Origin: Oscillospiraceae bacterium
GTDB lineage: Bacteria; Bacillota; Clostridia; Oscillospirales; WRJC01
Reading direction: 5' to 3'
DNA: 39,438 nt
Assembly: GCA_009780985.1 (NCBI GenBank)
Contig: WQYZ01000018.1
Span: forward strand, 1-39,438
The notes below the pieces were generated by a model. The model made no database searches. It was not told the origin of the DNA and was given only the letters and a program-made list of their open reading frames with translations. Each line of letters opens with the position of its first letter. Within the stretch, counting starts at the first letter, position 1. The position numbers and the translations under genes were made by a program. This document shows, in pieces, positions 1 to 9,091 of this stretch.

Positions 1-730
1 GAGCGACGGCGGTAGAGTTTGAATTTTCGGTTGCGTTAGCCGATACCGACGCGCACGCGCCGTCGTCGCCGACGTTATTTGGCAGAAATTTTACATCGTT
101 GTGCATTAACGGAAGCGCCGGATTGATTGAACTTACAGGGTCTGCGTTAGAAGACAACAATTTTAATGCGGGAACTACAAACGCCGTAATGTCAATATCT
201 CCGGCATCGCCTGACAGCGCAAATCCCCCGTCGGATTTCTGCGCCTGCGAAAGATAATTCAGAAACGAGGTTTCGTCAAAAATCATTCCGGAGCATTTCA
301 GCGCGTAATACGAGAAAATATAATCGTTCAGCGTATTACTGTCTAAGGGATTTTCAAGCAGATTTTTCAGTTTGGTTTTGTATTCTTCGTATTTTTCGAA
401 ATATCCGGGATCTGCGCCGATTACTGCTGCTATATCGGAAACTATAACATACGACGCCATGACCGTGTTGTCGTCCCCTATAATCGATCCCAAAATATCG
501 TCAAACCCTTTGTAATCCATAGGATTTTCGCCTGCGTTATATACCGCGACTATCTGCCACCATGAAGTCATTCCATCGTTTCTGTAGTTTGCCAGTATAT
601 CCGTAAGAGTATCGCCCGAACTTTTGTAGGAATTTGAATCGTCAGGATTCGCCATGCACGAGGGCGTAAAACATAATATAATAAATGCGGCTAAAATAAT
701 CGCTGTGATTTTGTAATATAATTTTTGCAT
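1..730 (-). CDS. Secreted prenyltransferase-like toroid repeat protein, 3' end outside window
   Basis: An open frame of 243 codons starts at the ATG at 730-728 and runs off the left edge without a stop. An AAGGA ribosome site lies 11 bases upstream. Residues 1-26 form a signal peptide: basic start, hydrophobic core, then SCMA before NPDD. The mature part has short helical repeats (for example MTSWWQIVAVYNAGENP near residue 55 and a DGACASVSANATENSNSTAVA-like stretch, quoted loosely, at the cut end). These resemble the alpha/alpha toroid repeats of secreted Firmicute proteins annotated as prenyltransferase/squalene oxidase repeat or cobalamin-binding-like domains. Such proteins are not enzymes of terpene synthesis. 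The gene follows ackA by 27 bases on the same strand and may be co-transcribed. A C-terminal surface anchor would be expected beyond the edge. The family call is from pattern recognition only. Confidence 0.6.
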   Translation of the reverse strand, partial: MQKLYYKITAIILAAFIILCFTPSCMANPDDSNSYKSSGDTLTDILANYRNDGMTSWWQIVAVYNAGENPMDYKGFDDILGSIIGDDNTVMASYVIVSDIAAVIGADPGYFEKYEEYKTKLKNLLENPLDSNTLNDYIFSYYALKCSGMIFDETSFLNYLSQAQKSDGGFALSGDAGDIDITAFVVPALKLLSSNADPVSSINPALPLMHNDVKFLPNNVGDDGACASVSANATENSNSTAVA

Positions 731-757
731 AAGTTTATTTTCCTTAAAAAATATAAA

Positions 758-1981
758 TTATTTCAATCCTTTTACAATATTCTCTGTGTCTGACGCGATA
801 ACAAGTTCTTCATCTGTGGGAATAACATATACTTTTCCGATACTGTTCTCACTCGAAATGTCAACGACAGGGTCTTTATATTTTTTTGCGTTCTTATTTT
901 TTTCTTTGTTTATAGAAATATTCAGAAACTGAAGCCCGTCGATTACAGATTCTCTTAAATCCGGATTGTTCTCTCCGATTCCCGCGGTGAACACCACGGC
1001 GTCGAGACCGCCCATTGCCGCCGCATATGAGCCGATGAACTTTTTAATATCGTAGCATAATACGTCAAACGCCAATTTTGCGTTCTCATTTCCCGCCGCT
1101 ATAGCGTCCTCGATTTCGCGCATATCGCTTGAAATCCCGGATACCGCGAGAAGTCCGCAGTTTTTATTCATAAACTCATACATCTGCTTAGGTGTGAACC
1201 CTTCGTTATCTATGATATACGTAACGATTGCAGGGTCAAGCGCGCCTGTTCTCGAACCCATGATAAGACCGTCCAAGGGCGTGAATCCCATGCTTGTGTC
1301 AATGCTTTTTCCGCCTTTTACGGCGGCTATCGACGAGCCGTTGCCGAGATGGCATGTGACGATTCTTGTTTCATCCGGATTTTTGCCGAGTTTTTCGAGA
1401 GCTCCGTTTGCACGTTCCGAGACGTATTTGTGCGATGTCCCGTGAAAACCGTATTTCCTGATTTTATATTTATCATAATATTCCCGGGGAACGGGGTACA
1501 GATACGCGTGTTTGGGCATAGTCTTGTGAAAAGCGGTGTCAAAAACCAAAACCTGCGGGGTATTCGGCATATATTCAAGACAGCCCCCGATGCCCATAAG
1601 ATGCGGACCTGTGTGTAGCGGCGCCAAATCGCGGCACTTTTCATCAAGTATTTTTATAACATCGGGAGTGACGAGCGTGGATTCTGTAAAATATGGTCCG
1701 CCGTGGACTATTCTGTGGCCTATGGCGTTTATTTCATTCATGGAGTTTATAACCCCGTGTTCTTTGTTTGTGAGAACGTCAACAATTGATTTTATAGCAT
1801 GCGAATGATCGGGCAGGGGAGTATCAGAGATAAAATCGGGTTTGCCCGGCACTTTATGAATTACTCTGCCGTCGATTCCGATTCTTTCGCAATTCCCTTT
1901 CGCGAGAACATCTTTTTTGTCCATATCGAAAAGCTGGTATTTTACAGACGAGCTGCCTGCATTTATTACCAAAACATACAT
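758..1981 (-). CDS. ackA: Acetate kinase
   Basis: Cytoplasmic enzyme converting acetyl phosphate and ADP to acetate and ATP, the last step of acetate fermentation. The 407-residue length fits the family (about 400). The ASKHA motifs are all visible: NAGSSSVKYQLFD at residues 7-19, GHRIVHGGPYF near 88, HLGNGSS near 211, TPLDGLIMGSRTG near 234 and FTAGIGENN near 333. The start is supported by GGAGG about ten bases upstream (1991-1996, complement). A promoter is visible upstream at 2056-2084. No phosphotransacetylase gene is adjacent. It is divergent from ahcY. Confidence 0.97.
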   Translation of the reverse strand: MYVLVINAGSSSVKYQLFDMDKKDVLAKGNCERIGIDGRVIHKVPGKPDFISDTPLPDHSHAIKSIVDVLTNKEHGVINSMNEINAIGHRIVHGGPYFTESTLVTPDVIKILDEKCRDLAPLHTGPHLMGIGGCLEYMPNTPQVLVFDTAFHKTMPKHAYLYPVPREYYDKYKIRKYGFHGTSHKYVSERANGALEKLGKNPDETRIVTCHLGNGSSIAAVKGGKSIDTSMGFTPLDGLIMGSRTGALDPAIVTYIIDNEGFTPKQMYEFMNKNCGLLAVSGISSDMREIEDAIAAGNENAKLAFDVLCYDIKKFIGSYAAAMGGLDAVVFTAGIGENNPDLRESVIDGLQFLNISINKEKNKNAKKYKDPVVDISSENSIGKVYVIPTDEELVIASDTENIVKGLK

Positions 1982-2055
1982 AAATAAAAAGCCTCCAACA
2001 TCATTTGTTTTCTATTTTTTAGATTATTTTATATTAAAAAATATTTAATGTTATT

Positions 2056-2084
2056 ATTATACATTAAAATGTTAATATTTACAA
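2056..2084 (-). promoter_or_regulatory. SigA-type promoter for ackA
   Basis: On the minus strand TTGTAA (2084-2079) and TATAAT (2061-2056) are separated by exactly 17 bases. The leader to the ackA start is about 70 bases. This is seen directly in sequence; use in the cell is inferred. Confidence 0.6.
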
Positions 2085-2132
2085 CATTTTATTTTGTCTT
2101 TTATAGAAATTTTTATTTTGTCCTGTTTTATC

Positions 2133-2161
2133 TTGAATATATAAAAATTGTATGATATAAT
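2133..2161 (+). promoter_or_regulatory. SigA-type promoter for ahcY
   Basis: TTGAAT (2133-2138) and TATAAT (2156-2161) are separated by 17 bases, with a TG extension near the -10. The ahcY start lies 45 bases downstream, preceded by a GGAG ribosome site. Confidence 0.65.
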
Positions 2162-2206
2162 ATTGTTAAATGTTTATACGAAACACAGAAACGGAGATAA
2201 AAATTT

Positions 2207-3439
2207 ATGAGCAGAATAAAAGATATATCGCTTGCAAAAGAGGGGCGGGCAAAAATCGAATGGATAAAAAGCTATATGCCTGTCTTAAATCTTATTGAAA
2301 AGGATTTTTCGCAGAAAAAACCGTTTGCCGGTAAGAAAATCTCCATGTCGATTCACTTGGAGGCAAAAACCGCATATCTTGCGCACGTTTTGAAAGCAGG
2401 CGGAGCGGAAGTATTTGTCACAGGGTGCAATCCTCTGTCTACGAGAGACGAGATAGCGGCTTCGTTAGTCGCAGACGGGTTTGAAGTCAACGCGATTCAC
2501 GACGTATCAATGCAGGAATACGACGAGCATCTTATAACGACGCTGTCATGCCGTCCGAATCTTATGATTGACGACGGCGGGGATTTTACGAATATTCTGC
2601 ATAATACAAGACAGGACCTGTCAGAAAATCTGATCGGCGGGTGCGAAGAGACGACGACTGGTATTCACCGGCTTAAATCTCTCGAAAAATCAGGCAAAAT
2701 GCGTTTCCCTATGATTGACGTAAACGGCGCGGATTGCAAGCATCTTTTTGACAACAGATATGGTACGGGGCAGTCAACTTTCGACGGGATAATGCACACG
2801 ACGAATCTTATTATCGCCGGTCAGACTGTGGTAGTCGCCGGATACGGCTGGTGCGGCAGGGGAATTGCGATGCGGGCAAAAGGCATGGGCGCGATTGTTG
2901 TCGTCACGGAAGTCGATTACGTCAAAGCCATAGAAGCGCGAATGGACGGGTTTGCCGTTATGCCGATGCGAGAGGCGGCGAAAATCGGAGACTTGTTTAT
3001 TACGGTAACCGGCTGCAAGGACGTGATTGTAAAAGAACATTTCGAAGTTATGAAAAACGGCGCGGTCATGTGCAATTCCGGTCACTTCGACGTAGAGATA
3101 AACAAGAATGATTTATCGGAACTTTCCGTAGAGATATTTGAACGCAAGGAAAATATCATGGGCTATAAAATGCGCGACGGCAGAATATTAAATCTGCTCG
3201 CCGAGGGCAGACTTGTAAACCTTGCGGCGGGCAACGGTCATCCCGCTGAAATTATGGATATGTCGTTTGCAATACAGGCGAAGTCTCTAGAATATCTCGC
3301 AAACAATCCGAAACTTTCACCTGCGTTATATAACGTCCCAAAAGAGATAGATCAGGAAATCGCCGCGCTGAAACTTGCGTCAATGGGAGCAAAAATCGAC
3401 GTTCTGACAGATGAACAGAAAAAATATATAGAGGGATAA
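2207..3439 (+). CDS. ahcY: Adenosylhomocysteinase (SAH hydrolase)
   Basis: NAD-dependent cytoplasmic enzyme that splits S-adenosylhomocysteine into adenosine and homocysteine, clearing the by-product of methylation. It has 410 residues, near the short bacterial/archaeal form. Visible family motifs are CNPLSTRDE near residue 78, the substrate region IDDGGDF near 121, the Rossmann motif VVAGYGWCGRGIAMRAKG near 208, and NSGHFDVEI followed by GRLVNLAAGNGHPAEIMD near 335. The C-terminus ends in DEQKKYIEG; the tail in most homologues ends with a Lys-x-x-x-Tyr pattern, and Lys-Lys-Tyr is present here. It has its own promoter and is transcribed away from ackA. No luxS or methionine cycle gene is adjacent. 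Confidence 0.96.
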   Translation: MSRIKDISLAKEGRAKIEWIKSYMPVLNLIEKDFSQKKPFAGKKISMSIHLEAKTAYLAHVLKAGGAEVFVTGCNPLSTRDEIAASLVADGFEVNAIHDVSMQEYDEHLITTLSCRPNLMIDDGGDFTNILHNTRQDLSENLIGGCEETTTGIHRLKSLEKSGKMRFPMIDVNGADCKHLFDNRYGTGQSTFDGIMHTTNLIIAGQTVVVAGYGWCGRGIAMRAKGMGAIVVVTEVDYVKAIEARMDGFAVMPMREAAKIGDLFITVTGCKDVIVKEHFEVMKNGAVMCNSGHFDVEINKNDLSELSVEIFERKENIMGYKMRDGRILNLLAEGRLVNLAAGNGHPAEIMDMSFAIQAKSLEYLANNPKLSPALYNVPKEIDQEIAALKLASMGAKIDVLTDEQKKYIEG

Positions 3440-3513
3440 CTGTCAGATTTATTGTAATATTCTGATTATAAATCAGAAATGAGAAATTATTTTTGAAAAA
3501 AGAGGTGCAACAA

Positions 3514-3927
3514 ATGAATGAATCCATAAATATAAGAATTGCTCATATTGTTTTAGATTGTGTAAATCCAAGTGCATTAGCGGATTTTTATGCTAACTTA
3601 TTGGGGTGGAAGAAAAGGGACCTTGGTCCCGAATGGAGCGTAGTGAGTAAACCGGGAGTAAGTCCTATTCTTTTATTTCAACAAGATGCAGAATACGAAC
3701 CTCCTGTGTGGCCAGATGCACCCGGAATGCAGTGCCAGATGGCACATATTGATTTTGCTGTTGTCGATATTAAAAGAGCAATCCAACATGCAGTCAACTG
3801 TAGCGCAAAGATTGCTGACAATCAGTATTCTGACAAATGGACAGTTATGTTAGACCCCGCAGGACATCCTTTTTGTTTTGTTCAAAACCCAAGTTTAATT
3901 GAATCCTTAGTAAAGAAAAACGTATGA
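3514..3927 (+). CDS. VOC-superfamily (glyoxalase/bleomycin-resistance fold) protein
   Basis: A 137-residue protein with the single-domain layout of the vicinal-oxygen-chelate superfamily, closest in look to the Glyoxalase_6 type. It begins with IAHIVLDCVNPSALADFY, then LLGWKKRDLGPEW, and has a central MAHIDFAVVDI and a closing DPAGHPFCFVQ. Histidines of the first and central motifs and the C-terminal acidic/Phe region are where metal ligands usually sit. I chose the ATG at 3514 because AGAGGTG lies six bases before it; an in-frame TTG at 3493 has no ribosome site. The substrate cannot be predicted. Its wording is richer in plain AT codons than ahcY or the membrane gene beside it, which may hint at transfer, but I did not measure this. 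Confidence 0.8.
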   Translation: MNESINIRIAHIVLDCVNPSALADFYANLLGWKKRDLGPEWSVVSKPGVSPILLFQQDAEYEPPVWPDAPGMQCQMAHIDFAVVDIKRAIQHAVNCSAKIADNQYSDKWTVMLDPAGHPFCFVQNPSLIESLVKKNV

Positions 3928-3971
3928 TATAGGCATTATTCTACTAAATTGAAATGAGGGGAATAAATATT

Positions 3972-4583
3972 ATGTCGATTGATAATCTTGATACAAGCAA
4001 ATACAATATCGCAGAACATTCTGCGGCTTCAAAAAAATACGGTTTGATGATGCTCGCTGTTCTTCTGCCGTATTATATAATCTGCATCGTTATTTATCTT
4101 TTGCAGAGAAGTTATGAAAATATATTCGCGACGATTTTTAAATCGACGTTTCTTCTCGAATTATTTATATTGATGGTCTGCATGTTTATAATACTCGGTG
4201 TAGCTTTGTTGCTAAAAGCGGTCCTTTTGTCATTATTTTCAGAGGGCAAATCGAACAGCCTGAAATTCAAGATGATAGGCGGAGTCCAGAAACCGCACTT
4301 TTATTCGTCCGAACCCATAAAAATATGGCAATACAGGATATGCCTGATTGTTTATATATTGTTAGCCGCGATTCTGCCGTATATAGTTTCTCTGATTGTC
4401 GGGGATTTTATGTTTGTTTTGGCAAGCTTTATCATGGCGTACTGGGCGGGGAGCGACATATGGCTTTTGTTTACTCTGTTCGGGAAAAAAGGCGGGGACT
4501 ATATTATAGATTTCGACAGCGTTATGTTTTACAGAATTTATATTAAGAAAAAAGCAGGAGATAAAAATGATAAAGTTGAATAA
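3972..4583 (+). CDS. DUF3267-like integral membrane protein lacking the HExxH motif
   Basis: A 203-residue protein with about four hydrophobic segments (near residues 24-44, 62-87, 120-142 and 145-168). The layout, with GGVQKPHFYSSEPIKIWQYR after the second segment and a closing phrase GGDYIIDFDSVMFYRIY, matches DUF3267 proteins, which are putative membrane zinc proteases. In that family the second segment carries HELxHG; here the equivalent stretch reads LLKAVLLSLFSEG, so the metal site is absent. It is therefore probably not a protease. The start at 3972 is favoured because GAGGGG precedes it by about 11 bases; an upstream in-frame ATG at 3954 overlaps that ribosome site. The last 17 bases overlap the GNAT gene, so the two are translationally coupled. 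Confidence 0.65.
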   Translation: MSIDNLDTSKYNIAEHSAASKKYGLMMLAVLLPYYIICIVIYLLQRSYENIFATIFKSTFLLELFILMVCMFIILGVALLLKAVLLSLFSEGKSNSLKFKMIGGVQKPHFYSSEPIKIWQYRICLIVYILLAAILPYIVSLIVGDFMFVLASFIMAYWAGSDIWLLFTLFGKKGGDYIIDFDSVMFYRIYIKKKAGDKNDKVE

Positions 4584-5385
4584 AAACCAAATCGAAAAAT
4601 TACTTCCGTTTTATACGGGGCAAACGCCGCTGGAACTTCAATTCGCTTTGGAGTTGCAGTATGCGTATAATAACGGCGCCTCGGTTTACACCGACGACGC
4701 AGGAAATCCGAATATGCTGCTGATTGTTACAGTTTCACCATTCGGGTCAGTCTGGGTGCATCTCTCAGGCAATGTGGCGTATGATAAAGTCGATAATGAT
4801 TTAAACGATTTTTTATCAAGACAATTTGCCCTTTTAACCGAGGATGATATGCGCGCTCATTCAGGTGAAAAAGGGGCTGTATGTTTGCATTTATACTCGC
4901 CGGGCTGGCTGCCAAAATTGGAAAAATTGTTTGACGGACATATAAGAGATAAATGGATACGGTATAATTACCGGTTAAATAAAGAAGTTTTCAGCCGTCA
5001 TTCCGATTGGCGGGAAAAGATTCCCGACGGATTTGAAATGCGGTACTCCGACATTTCCTTTTGGCGTCCTGAATCCAAAAAGTTCGACTTTTCCTTGGTT
5101 AAAGACGATGAAAAGATAAGCAGCTGCGGTATTATATATTTTGAAAAAGAGTCTTATAACGCGAAAACAGAGCGCGTAGTTGAAATCGGCATAGAAACAA
5201 AAGAAGAATACAGACGTAAAGGATTTGCTTTCCTGACCTGTTCGGCTTTTGTTGAATATTGCCTGTTACATGATTTAGAGCCGAATTGGGGCTGTTATCA
5301 ATTCAATCCGGATTCGCAGGCATTGGCAAAAAAACTCGGATTCGAAGAGATAAGTCAAAAAAATGTGTTGATTTTGGGAAAATAA
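4567..5385 (+). CDS. GNAT-family N-acetyltransferase
   Basis: A 272-residue protein of the long GNAT type (GNAT_acetyltran, as in PF12746). The N-terminal 150 residues are a divergent lobe. The C-terminal lobe carries the recognisable acetyl-CoA core: VVEIGIETKEEYRRKGFAF (residues about 200-218, with the Arg-Arg-Lys-Gly pyrophosphate loop) followed by CYQFNPDSQALAKKLGF, the usual Asn...Lys-Leu-Gly-Phe ending. AGGAG lies six bases upstream of the ATG. The gene overlaps the preceding membrane protein gene by 17 bases. The substrate is unknown; members of the group are often resistance or housekeeping acetyltransferases. Confidence 0.8.
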   Translation: MIKLNKNQIEKLLPFYTGQTPLELQFALELQYAYNNGASVYTDDAGNPNMLLIVTVSPFGSVWVHLSGNVAYDKVDNDLNDFLSRQFALLTEDDMRAHSGEKGAVCLHLYSPGWLPKLEKLFDGHIRDKWIRYNYRLNKEVFSRHSDWREKIPDGFEMRYSDISFWRPESKKFDFSLVKDDEKISSCGIIYFEKESYNAKTERVVEIGIETKEEYRRKGFAFLTCSAFVEYCLLHDLEPNWGCYQFNPDSQALAKKLGFEEISQKNVLILGK

Positions 5386-5407
5386 AAAGTGTGAACCCAT
5401 AAATATC

Positions 5408-5450
5408 GTAGGGGCGGCACCGCTGAGTGTACTCAGCCTGCCGCCCCTAC
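5408..5450. repeat. Palindromic GTAGGGGC-ended element, copy 1
   Basis: The element opens with GTAGGGGCGGC and closes with GCCGCCCCTAC, an 11-base perfect terminal inverted repeat. The inside carries GCTGAG/CTCAGC. It lies between the ends of the convergent GNAT and UROD-family genes and could act as a bidirectional terminator, though no long T run follows. Related copies are at 19086, 22282, 24564, 26763 and 29375. Confidence 0.8.
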
Positions 5451-5460
5451 AGTTGTATTT

Positions 5461-6531
5461 TTATTCCCCGCGCATACTGCGCACAAATTCGTTCATTTTC
5501 GCGTATCTCTGCGGCGAAACATAGTCTGTGATTGAGTTGCCGCTCCCGATTGCGATACCCGGCTTGTTTATTATGGGCGTTACGACTTCTTTCAGGTAGC
5601 TTTCTATATCGATTCCCGAAACGTCGCATAATACGTCTGTATCAATGCCGCCGAATAAGCCGATTCTGTCGCCGTAACGTCTGACCCATTCGGAAAATGG
5701 TGCGATAACGTCCTCGTTCGAGTGCTTCGCGTCGATTTTCGCGACGTCGATTATATCGTCCATAACCTCGAATATATTGCCGCACGAATGCAGTAAAAAC
5801 GGTTTTCCGCTCTTGCGTTTGATTAAATCGATTATTCGCGCGTACTGCGGGATTATATGTTTTCTTATGTCGTCGGGGTCGAGCATCGGCGACATTTTAT
5901 ATCCTAAATCGTCGCCGAACCGGAACACGCAGAACATATCGCCGTATAAATCCAGAAATTTATCCCATATATTATACAGCATATCGCCGACATTTTTGAA
6001 TAAAAGTCCGAAAAGTTCGGGGTCGTCGCTTCTGATATAGCACAAATCCATAAATCCAGTTATATCCTGAACGCTCTCGAACAGTCCATTGCCCACTCCG
6101 CCGACAAGTTTCATGCCCGCAGGTATAGCTTGGCTCATACATTCGAAATAAAAACTATATCTGTCGAAATAAATTCCCGGGATTTTATCCCACTCGTATC
6201 TGTCGAAATCGCCGCGGTCTTTAATCACGCCCTCTTTGTGACCGCCGAGTGAACCGCTTCCCGGCATTGCGGGCGCGGCGCAAATCTCGAAACATGCGGC
6301 GTCGTAGCCGAGGACTTTGAATGCTTTATTGTAATTTTTGTAATATTCGATCATATCGGCTTTGTTGTCCCCGGTGTTTCCGCCGTTGATTTTAACCCCC
6401 GACACTTCCTCCATGATTCTGTTTGAGACGACATGCTCGTAAAGCGGGGTGCGTTTGGGCTGCTGGTTTTTTGCCGCCAGAACTAAATTGTTATAGTCCG
6501 GTTCGAATTCGCGTTTTATGTAGATGTTCAT
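5461..6531 (-). CDS. Uroporphyrinogen decarboxylase-family (UROD/MtaA-like) protein
   Basis: A 356-residue TIM-barrel protein of the URO-D superfamily, which includes HemE and corrinoid methyltransferases such as MtaA/MtbA. Visible are MKLVGGVGNGLFE (residues 140-152), FRFGDDLGYK near 204, the zinc-ligand-type motif HSCGN at 248-252, FGGIDTD at 293-299 and GSGNSITDYV at 329-338. The HSCGN motif is typical of the methyltransferase-like branch, not of true HemE, and no haem gene is nearby. The most likely role is methyl transfer or an unknown reaction, not haem synthesis. GGAG precedes the start. An XRE regulator gene ends 13 bases upstream, so both form one operon read leftward. Confidence 0.8.
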   Translation of the reverse strand: MNIYIKREFEPDYNNLVLAAKNQQPKRTPLYEHVVSNRIMEEVSGVKINGGNTGDNKADMIEYYKNYNKAFKVLGYDAACFEICAAPAMPGSGSLGGHKEGVIKDRGDFDRYEWDKIPGIYFDRYSFYFECMSQAIPAGMKLVGGVGNGLFESVQDITGFMDLCYIRSDDPELFGLLFKNVGDMLYNIWDKFLDLYGDMFCVFRFGDDLGYKMSPMLDPDDIRKHIIPQYARIIDLIKRKSGKPFLLHSCGNIFEVMDDIIDVAKIDAKHSNEDVIAPFSEWVRRYGDRIGLFGGIDTDVLCDVSGIDIESYLKEVVTPIINKPGIAIGSGNSITDYVSPQRYAKMNEFVRSMRGE

Positions 6532-6544
6532 GATTCTTTCTCCT

Positions 6545-6760
6545 TTATTTATTTTTTATATCGGACAATCCAAGCAGATAATCGCTGCTGACCTGAAAAT
6601 ATTCGCAGAATTTTATTATTGTTGAAACTGTTGGTTCACGTTCGCCTGTTTCATAATAACGATAGGCACGCAAAGAAATATCAATAACTCCGGCAATATC
6701 CATTTGAGTCAAATTCTTCTCATTTCTTAAATTTTTCAATCGTTGCGATAATGTAATCAT
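6545..6760 (-). CDS. XRE-family helix-turn-helix regulator
   Basis: A 71-residue single-domain Cro/CI-type DNA-binding protein. The HTH covers about residues 7-60: LKNLRNEKNLTQMDIAGVI, then LRAYRYYETGEREPTV, and the family's usual ending FQVSSDYLLGLSD. There is no ligand or dimerisation domain. It is the first gene of a leftward operon with the UROD-family gene. Two palindromic sites in the spacer to the divergent gene at 6897 are its likely operators. Confidence 0.9.
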   Translation of the reverse strand: MITLSQRLKNLRNEKNLTQMDIAGVIDISLRAYRYYETGEREPTVSTIIKFCEYFQVSSDYLLGLSDIKNK

Positions 6761-6815
6761 ATAAAACCCCGATTTAACATATATTTAACATTTTATTTAC
6801 AAAAAAGAACTTATA

Positions 6816-6865
6816 GGCACAATCGTACCATGATATAATATAAATACGATAAGCACAGTTGTGCC
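6816..6865. promoter_or_regulatory. Paired operator-like palindromes and promoter between divergent genes
   Basis: GGCACAATCGTACC at 6816-6829 and AGCACAGTTGTGCC at 6852-6865 are two similar 14-base near-palindromes on the pattern GGCACA-N2-TGTGCC. A TATAAT at 6834-6839 lies between them and a weak -35 (TTATAG, 6811-6816) overlaps the first. The arrangement fits repression of the rightward gene by the XRE protein encoded just to the left. The sites are seen directly; the regulator assignment is inference. Confidence 0.6.
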
Positions 6866-6896
6866 ATACATATAAATTTAAAAGGAGCAAAAACAT

Positions 6897-7205
6897 ATGG
6901 AACACGAGTATACAAAAGAAATATTTGATCGCGCCGATATCAAGCAACTCAGGAAATTTCTGCTCGAGAGCGGCGGAACCGACAATGATTGCTATGGTAC
7001 ATATCAGGAACGCCTCGACAGAAACAGCGAAGATATAATGTATGCACTGATAAGACTGTCAAAAACCAGCAGAGAGGAGAATCAACCTCAGGCGGCGACA
7101 GACGACCTGACTGCGGCGTTGCTGACATACAGAGACGTTTTCACTGAAATAGGCATGAAAGTCGGTGCGAGGCTGATGTTTCAACTGATGTATCAGAACA
7201 ATTAA
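6897..7205 (+). CDS. Small protein of unknown function
   Basis: A 102-residue soluble, acidic, mostly helical protein. A good GGAG ribosome site lies 8-10 bases before the ATG, and the gene stands directly behind the operator-like palindromes, so it is very likely real. The ending TYRDVFTEIGMKVGARLMFQL is weakly reminiscent of small clostridial proteins of the DUF6809 type, which close with a GxxxGARLM-like helix. No catalytic motif, signal peptide or membrane segment is visible. It may be the main target of the adjacent XRE regulator. I do not recognise a function. Confidence 0.65.
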   Translation: MEHEYTKEIFDRADIKQLRKFLLESGGTDNDCYGTYQERLDRNSEDIMYALIRLSKTSREENQPQAATDDLTAALLTYRDVFTEIGMKVGARLMFQLMYQNN

Positions 7206-7229
7206 AATTTATATTTTTTCACACATTTC

Positions 7230-7403
7230 CTATATTGTTTCGGGCTTGTAATCTTCAAGGCACAATTCGATTGCTTATTTCATATTTTCTTTTATTTCCT
7301 CGATTGTTTCGCCTTGCGTGTTACATCCTTTCAATGCAGGGCAAGTTGCCCAATATCCGCCTTCTTCAGCTTTATAAATTAATATATGAAATGTTTTTAA
7401 CAT
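7230..7403 (-). pseudogene. HicB-type antitoxin remnant with in-frame stop
   Basis: Reading leftward from the ATG at 7403, the frame gives a HicB-like start: FHILIYKAEEGGYWATCPAL, then KGCNTQGETIEEIKENMK. This is the family core (G-G-Y-x-A-x-C-P-x-L-x-G-C-x-T-x-G-E-T). Codon 43 is TAA (7277-7275), where homologues have Glu (GAA). The frame then continues with AIELCLEDYKPETI to a stop at 7232-7230, exactly as an intact HicB would read. A single G-to-T change explains the break. No hicA-like dsRBD gene is visible on either side. It could instead be a sequencing error. Confidence 0.75.
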
Positions 7404-7499
7404 TATATTACGCTCATTTGTATTAAAATATTATTCAGCTATATTATACACCGTTTTCCCGGTTTAATCAAGCGTAAAATAAAATTTTCCCACATTTCA

Positions 7500-9026
<1,527 letters not shown>

Positions 9027-9061
9027 TTATGTTTTTATATATTTTATTAATTTATATTTTC

Positions 9062-9081
9062 GGGCGGGATTATTCCCGCCC
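9062..9081. repeat. GC-rich hairpin between prs-like gene and guaB
   Basis: GGGCGGGA (9062-9069) pairs with TCCCGCCC (9074-9081), an eight-base perfect stem with a four-base loop. Neither strand has a T run behind it, so it is more likely an mRNA-stabilising or processing hairpin in a shared transcript, or a remnant of the palindromic repeat family, than a terminator. Confidence 0.6.
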
Positions 9082-9091
9082 TATGACATAT

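Noticed and set aside
5461..6531. True HemE (uroporphyrinogen decarboxylase)
   Set aside because: The HSCGN zinc-type motif belongs to the methyltransferase-like branch and no haem gene is nearby.
7235..7426. Plus-strand ORF of 63 codons
   Set aside because: It is the antisense of the HicB-like remnant, has no ribosome site and an unlikely composition.
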